Below, piece after piece: positions 7,601 through 8,283 of a stretch of DNA of 8,283 bases. Source of the DNA: JBOIBN01 sp050739575 (GTDB taxonomy: Bacteria; Pseudomonadota; Gammaproteobacteria; JAKDMP01); assembly GCA_050739575.1 (NCBI GenBank), contig JBOIBN010000086.1, forward strand, positions 1 to 8,283, read 5' to 3'. The notes under the pieces were generated by a model that made no database searches, was not told where the DNA came from, and was given only the letters and a program-made list of their open reading frames with translations. Within the stretch, counting starts at the first letter, position 1. Each line of letters starts with the position of its first letter. Position numbers and translations under genes: made by a program.

Positions 7601-7793
7601 GTGCCCGCTCTCTTACCCGCCGCGCCGCCACCGGCTCGAATCGCGCCTCGGGGATCAGACGTTCGACGCAGGCGGCCTCGTCGGCCAGGAACTCACGGTT
7701 GATCGCGGCGCGCAACCCCTCGGGAACGGATACCTCGTCCGCGAAAACAAAATGAGGGAAACGTTCCGGAACATCCTCGGCCCGGCCTGCCAT
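4605..7793 (-). CDS. putA: Bifunctional proline dehydrogenase / L-glutamate-gamma-semialdehyde dehydrogenase
   Basis: PutA oxidises proline to glutamate in two steps: an FAD-dependent proline dehydrogenase domain passes electrons to the quinone pool, and an NAD-dependent aldehyde dehydrogenase domain acts on the semialdehyde. The dehydrogenase barrel shows GISIKLSALYPRYE (about 262-275), VDAEEA (about 303-308), LVKGAYWDTEIKY (G371-D375), FATHNAYS and RRLLENGANTSF, where Arg485-Arg486 match the E. coli proline-binding pair. The second domain shows SPWNFPVAIF (about 711-720), FTGSTETA (about 790), AETGGQN with Glu817, GQRCSALR with catalytic Cys851, EVFGPI and GGQGLSGTGPKAGG. At 1062 residues it is the short form: the N-terminus lacks the roughly 50-residue ribbon-helix-helix DNA-binding domain of E. 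coli PutA (1320 residues), so autorepression is not expected. GGAG lies 4 bases before the ATG at 7793, rather close. No proline permease or regulator is adjacent. Confidence 0.98.
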   Translation of the reverse strand: MAGRAEDVPERFPHFVFADEVSVPEGLRAAINREFLADEAACVERLIPEARFEPVAARRVRERARALVEVVRAKTSELGGIEAFLQQYDLSSEEGIVLMCLAEALIRIPDAETADKLIRDKLASGSWSERLGQSRSLFVNASTWGLMLTGRLVRLDEGVENNPASFLARMAQRAGEPIVRAALRQAMRILGRQFVMGRTIREALGRAGESDNRIFRYSFDMLGEAALTEADAGRYHKAYSEAIIAIGHARGESADICAAHGISIKLSALYPRYEIARRRDALQALVPRLKSLAETAKSAGIGLTVDAEEAVRLDLSLDVIEAVYRDSALDGYEGFGLAVQAYQKRAPAVIDWLAALAEEIGRRIPVRLVKGAYWDTEIKYVQMEGLDGYPVFTRKVNTDVCYLACAKRMLAAGKRLYPQFATHNAYSIAALIEFAGDRSGYEFQRLHGMGEALYAQVLGGAGKGINCRVYAPVGAHRELLPYLVRRLLENGANTSFVHRIGDARVPIEDIIGDPVTAAAANEIKAHPKIPLPRDLYAPERKNSRGINRADLAALAELQRAMEAALAVRWRAAPIVGGAERSGRARTVPDPADNRRIVGEVADADAAAVTEAIGIAQTAQPRWDATPAEERAAILARAADLLEARMPEFMALCVREAGKSIPDGVAEVCEAVDHLRYNAAQCIRQFANPLVMPGPTGEHNELQLHGRGVFVCISPWNFPVAIFLAQISAALVAGNAVIAKPAEQTSLIGYRAVKLLHEAGVPGDVLHFLPGDGPSVGHAAVGDPRIAGVAFTGSTETARAINRALAEREGPLAILIAETGGQNAMIVDSSALPEQVVLDIVGSAFLSAGQRCSALRVLCVQEEIAPRVLEILAGYMETLTIGDPGLIATDIGPVIDHDARKILDAHVEVISAKGKVIARVPLSEACANGSFVAPLAVEIEDIDVLEREVFGPILHVVRYRSRDLEQLVEAINATGYGLTFGVHSRIEGEAEWLTARVGAGNCYVNRNMVGAVVGVQPFGGQGLSGTGPKAGGPHYLARFAVEKTVTINTAAVGGNASLLAMAE

Positions 7794-7810
7794 ACCGCTC
7801 CGTCAACGAA

Positions 7811-7823
7811 GGGAATCGTTCCC
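7811..7823. repeat. Small hairpin in the putA leader
   Basis: GGGAA (7811-7815) and TTCCC (7819-7823) form a perfect 5-bp inverted repeat with a 3-base loop, between the -10-like box and the putA ribosome binding site. It could be an operator-like site, a leader hairpin or chance; the stem is short. Confidence 0.35.
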
Positions 7824-7824
7824 T

Positions 7825-7830
7825 ATTTTA
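7825..7830 (-). promoter_or_regulatory. Candidate -10 box for putA
   Basis: TAAAAT on the minus strand matches the TATAAT consensus at five of six positions and lies 31 bases before the putA start, a sensible distance. No good -35 hexamer is found 16-18 bases upstream (the sequence there reads around AAGCCT), so if real it would be activator-dependent or weak. The rest of the 7794-7908 gap holds an imperfect AAGG(G)CT/AGCCTT hairpin (7846-7863) without a T tract, possibly a remnant end signal for the gene before it. Confidence 0.3.
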
Positions 7831-7908
7831 CGCGAGCGCGGACGTAAGGCTTCTTGAGCCCTTCACGGAACTCCGAGTCGCCAACGCTGGATAGACCCGA
7901 CGGCGACG

Positions 7909-8283
7909 TCAGTGCTGCTTTTGATTCTTGTACAAGGTCTTGCGCACGGCGACCAGCTCGCCGTTCTTGATCACGTACTCGATCACCGGCTTGCCATGGA
8001 CAGTGACCTGCAAGGTATAGCTCGAATCGGCTGGCGGCAGCTTCTTGAGCAACGTCAGCATGGCGCCGGGATTGACCCAGTGGTTGGTCGCCCAGTTGCC
8101 GACTACTACCGGTATCATGCCGGTCGCCACCCCCTTGAGAAAGTAGGTTCCATCCGGACTCCTCTGGGAGTACGCATTCGTCATTGCCAGTTGGGTAGCC
8201 TGCTGCTCCCGAAAGTGCTGGCCGTTCGTTTCACAGCGCAGCGTCTGCAAACGTGAACCCTGCATATACACAAAGCGGCAAAC
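7909..8283 (-). CDS. Hypothetical protein, 5' end cut by window edge
   Basis: I do not recognise this gene. The frame is open from the window edge (8283) to TGA at 7909-7911, giving 124 codons. A GTG at 8271 and an ATG at 8265 are possible starts, but neither has a purine-rich ribosome binding site in the few bases visible upstream, and the frame continues outward, so a partial gene is more likely. Visible features are two cysteines early in the fragment (CRF and LRC, 13 residues apart), a polar Gln-rich stretch, a short hydrophobic stretch GMIPVVVGNWA, then an alternating pattern SYTLQVTVHGKPVIEYVIKNGELVAV that looks like beta-strands, and a basic tail ending KNQKQH. No membrane helix is obvious. 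It is on the same strand as putA, 115 bases upstream, with no functional link evident. It reads as a real gene because no competing frame is better and the composition is balanced. Confidence 0.65.
   Translation of the reverse strand, partial: VCRFVYMQGSRLQTLRCETNGQHFREQQATQLAMTNAYSQRSPDGTYFLKGVATGMIPVVVGNWATNHWVNPGAMLTLLKKLPPADSSYTLQVTVHGKPVIEYVIKNGELVAVRKTLYKNQKQH

Overview
The window reads as a GC-rich proteobacterial chromosome. The best guess is a gammaproteobacterium, with a betaproteobacterium not excluded. The reasons are the gene order queA-tgt-yajC-secD and close protein resemblance to the E. coli families. Every convincing gene lies on the minus strand, so transcription runs from high to low coordinates. 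No mobile element, CRISPR array, rRNA or tRNA was seen.

In transcription order: (1) 8283-7909, the 3' part of an unrecognised gene whose start lies outside the window. (2) 7908-7794, a short gap with a -10-like box and a small hairpin in front of putA. (3) 7793-4605, putA, a complete 1062-residue bifunctional proline catabolic enzyme of the short type, without the N-terminal ribbon-helix-helix repressor domain. (4) 4604-4364, a 241-base non-coding gap crowded with inverted repeats: five hairpin-capable elements in about 140 bases, then a terminator-like hairpin with ten T's just before queA. (5) 4363-2211, queA and tgt, overlapping by one base (TGATG). (6) 2168-1824, yajC. (7) 1760-1, secD, complete except for roughly the last 30 residues; secF would be expected beyond the window edge.

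The queA-tgt pair makes queuosine in tRNA: Tgt inserts preQ1 at the wobble position of GUN anticodons, and QueA converts it to epoxyqueuosine. YajC and SecD belong to the membrane-embedded accessory complex that helps SecYEG/SecA drive protein export. The two pathways are unrelated, but this gene neighbourhood is well known in proteobacteria. PutA oxidises proline to glutamate and is functionally independent of the neighbouring cluster.

The coding part is ordinary and well conserved. The part worth attention is the putA-queA intergenic region, whose dense hairpins, strand-specific wobble pairs and terminator placed upstream of queA are not explained by any gene. I did not find clear evidence of a new multi-gene system.
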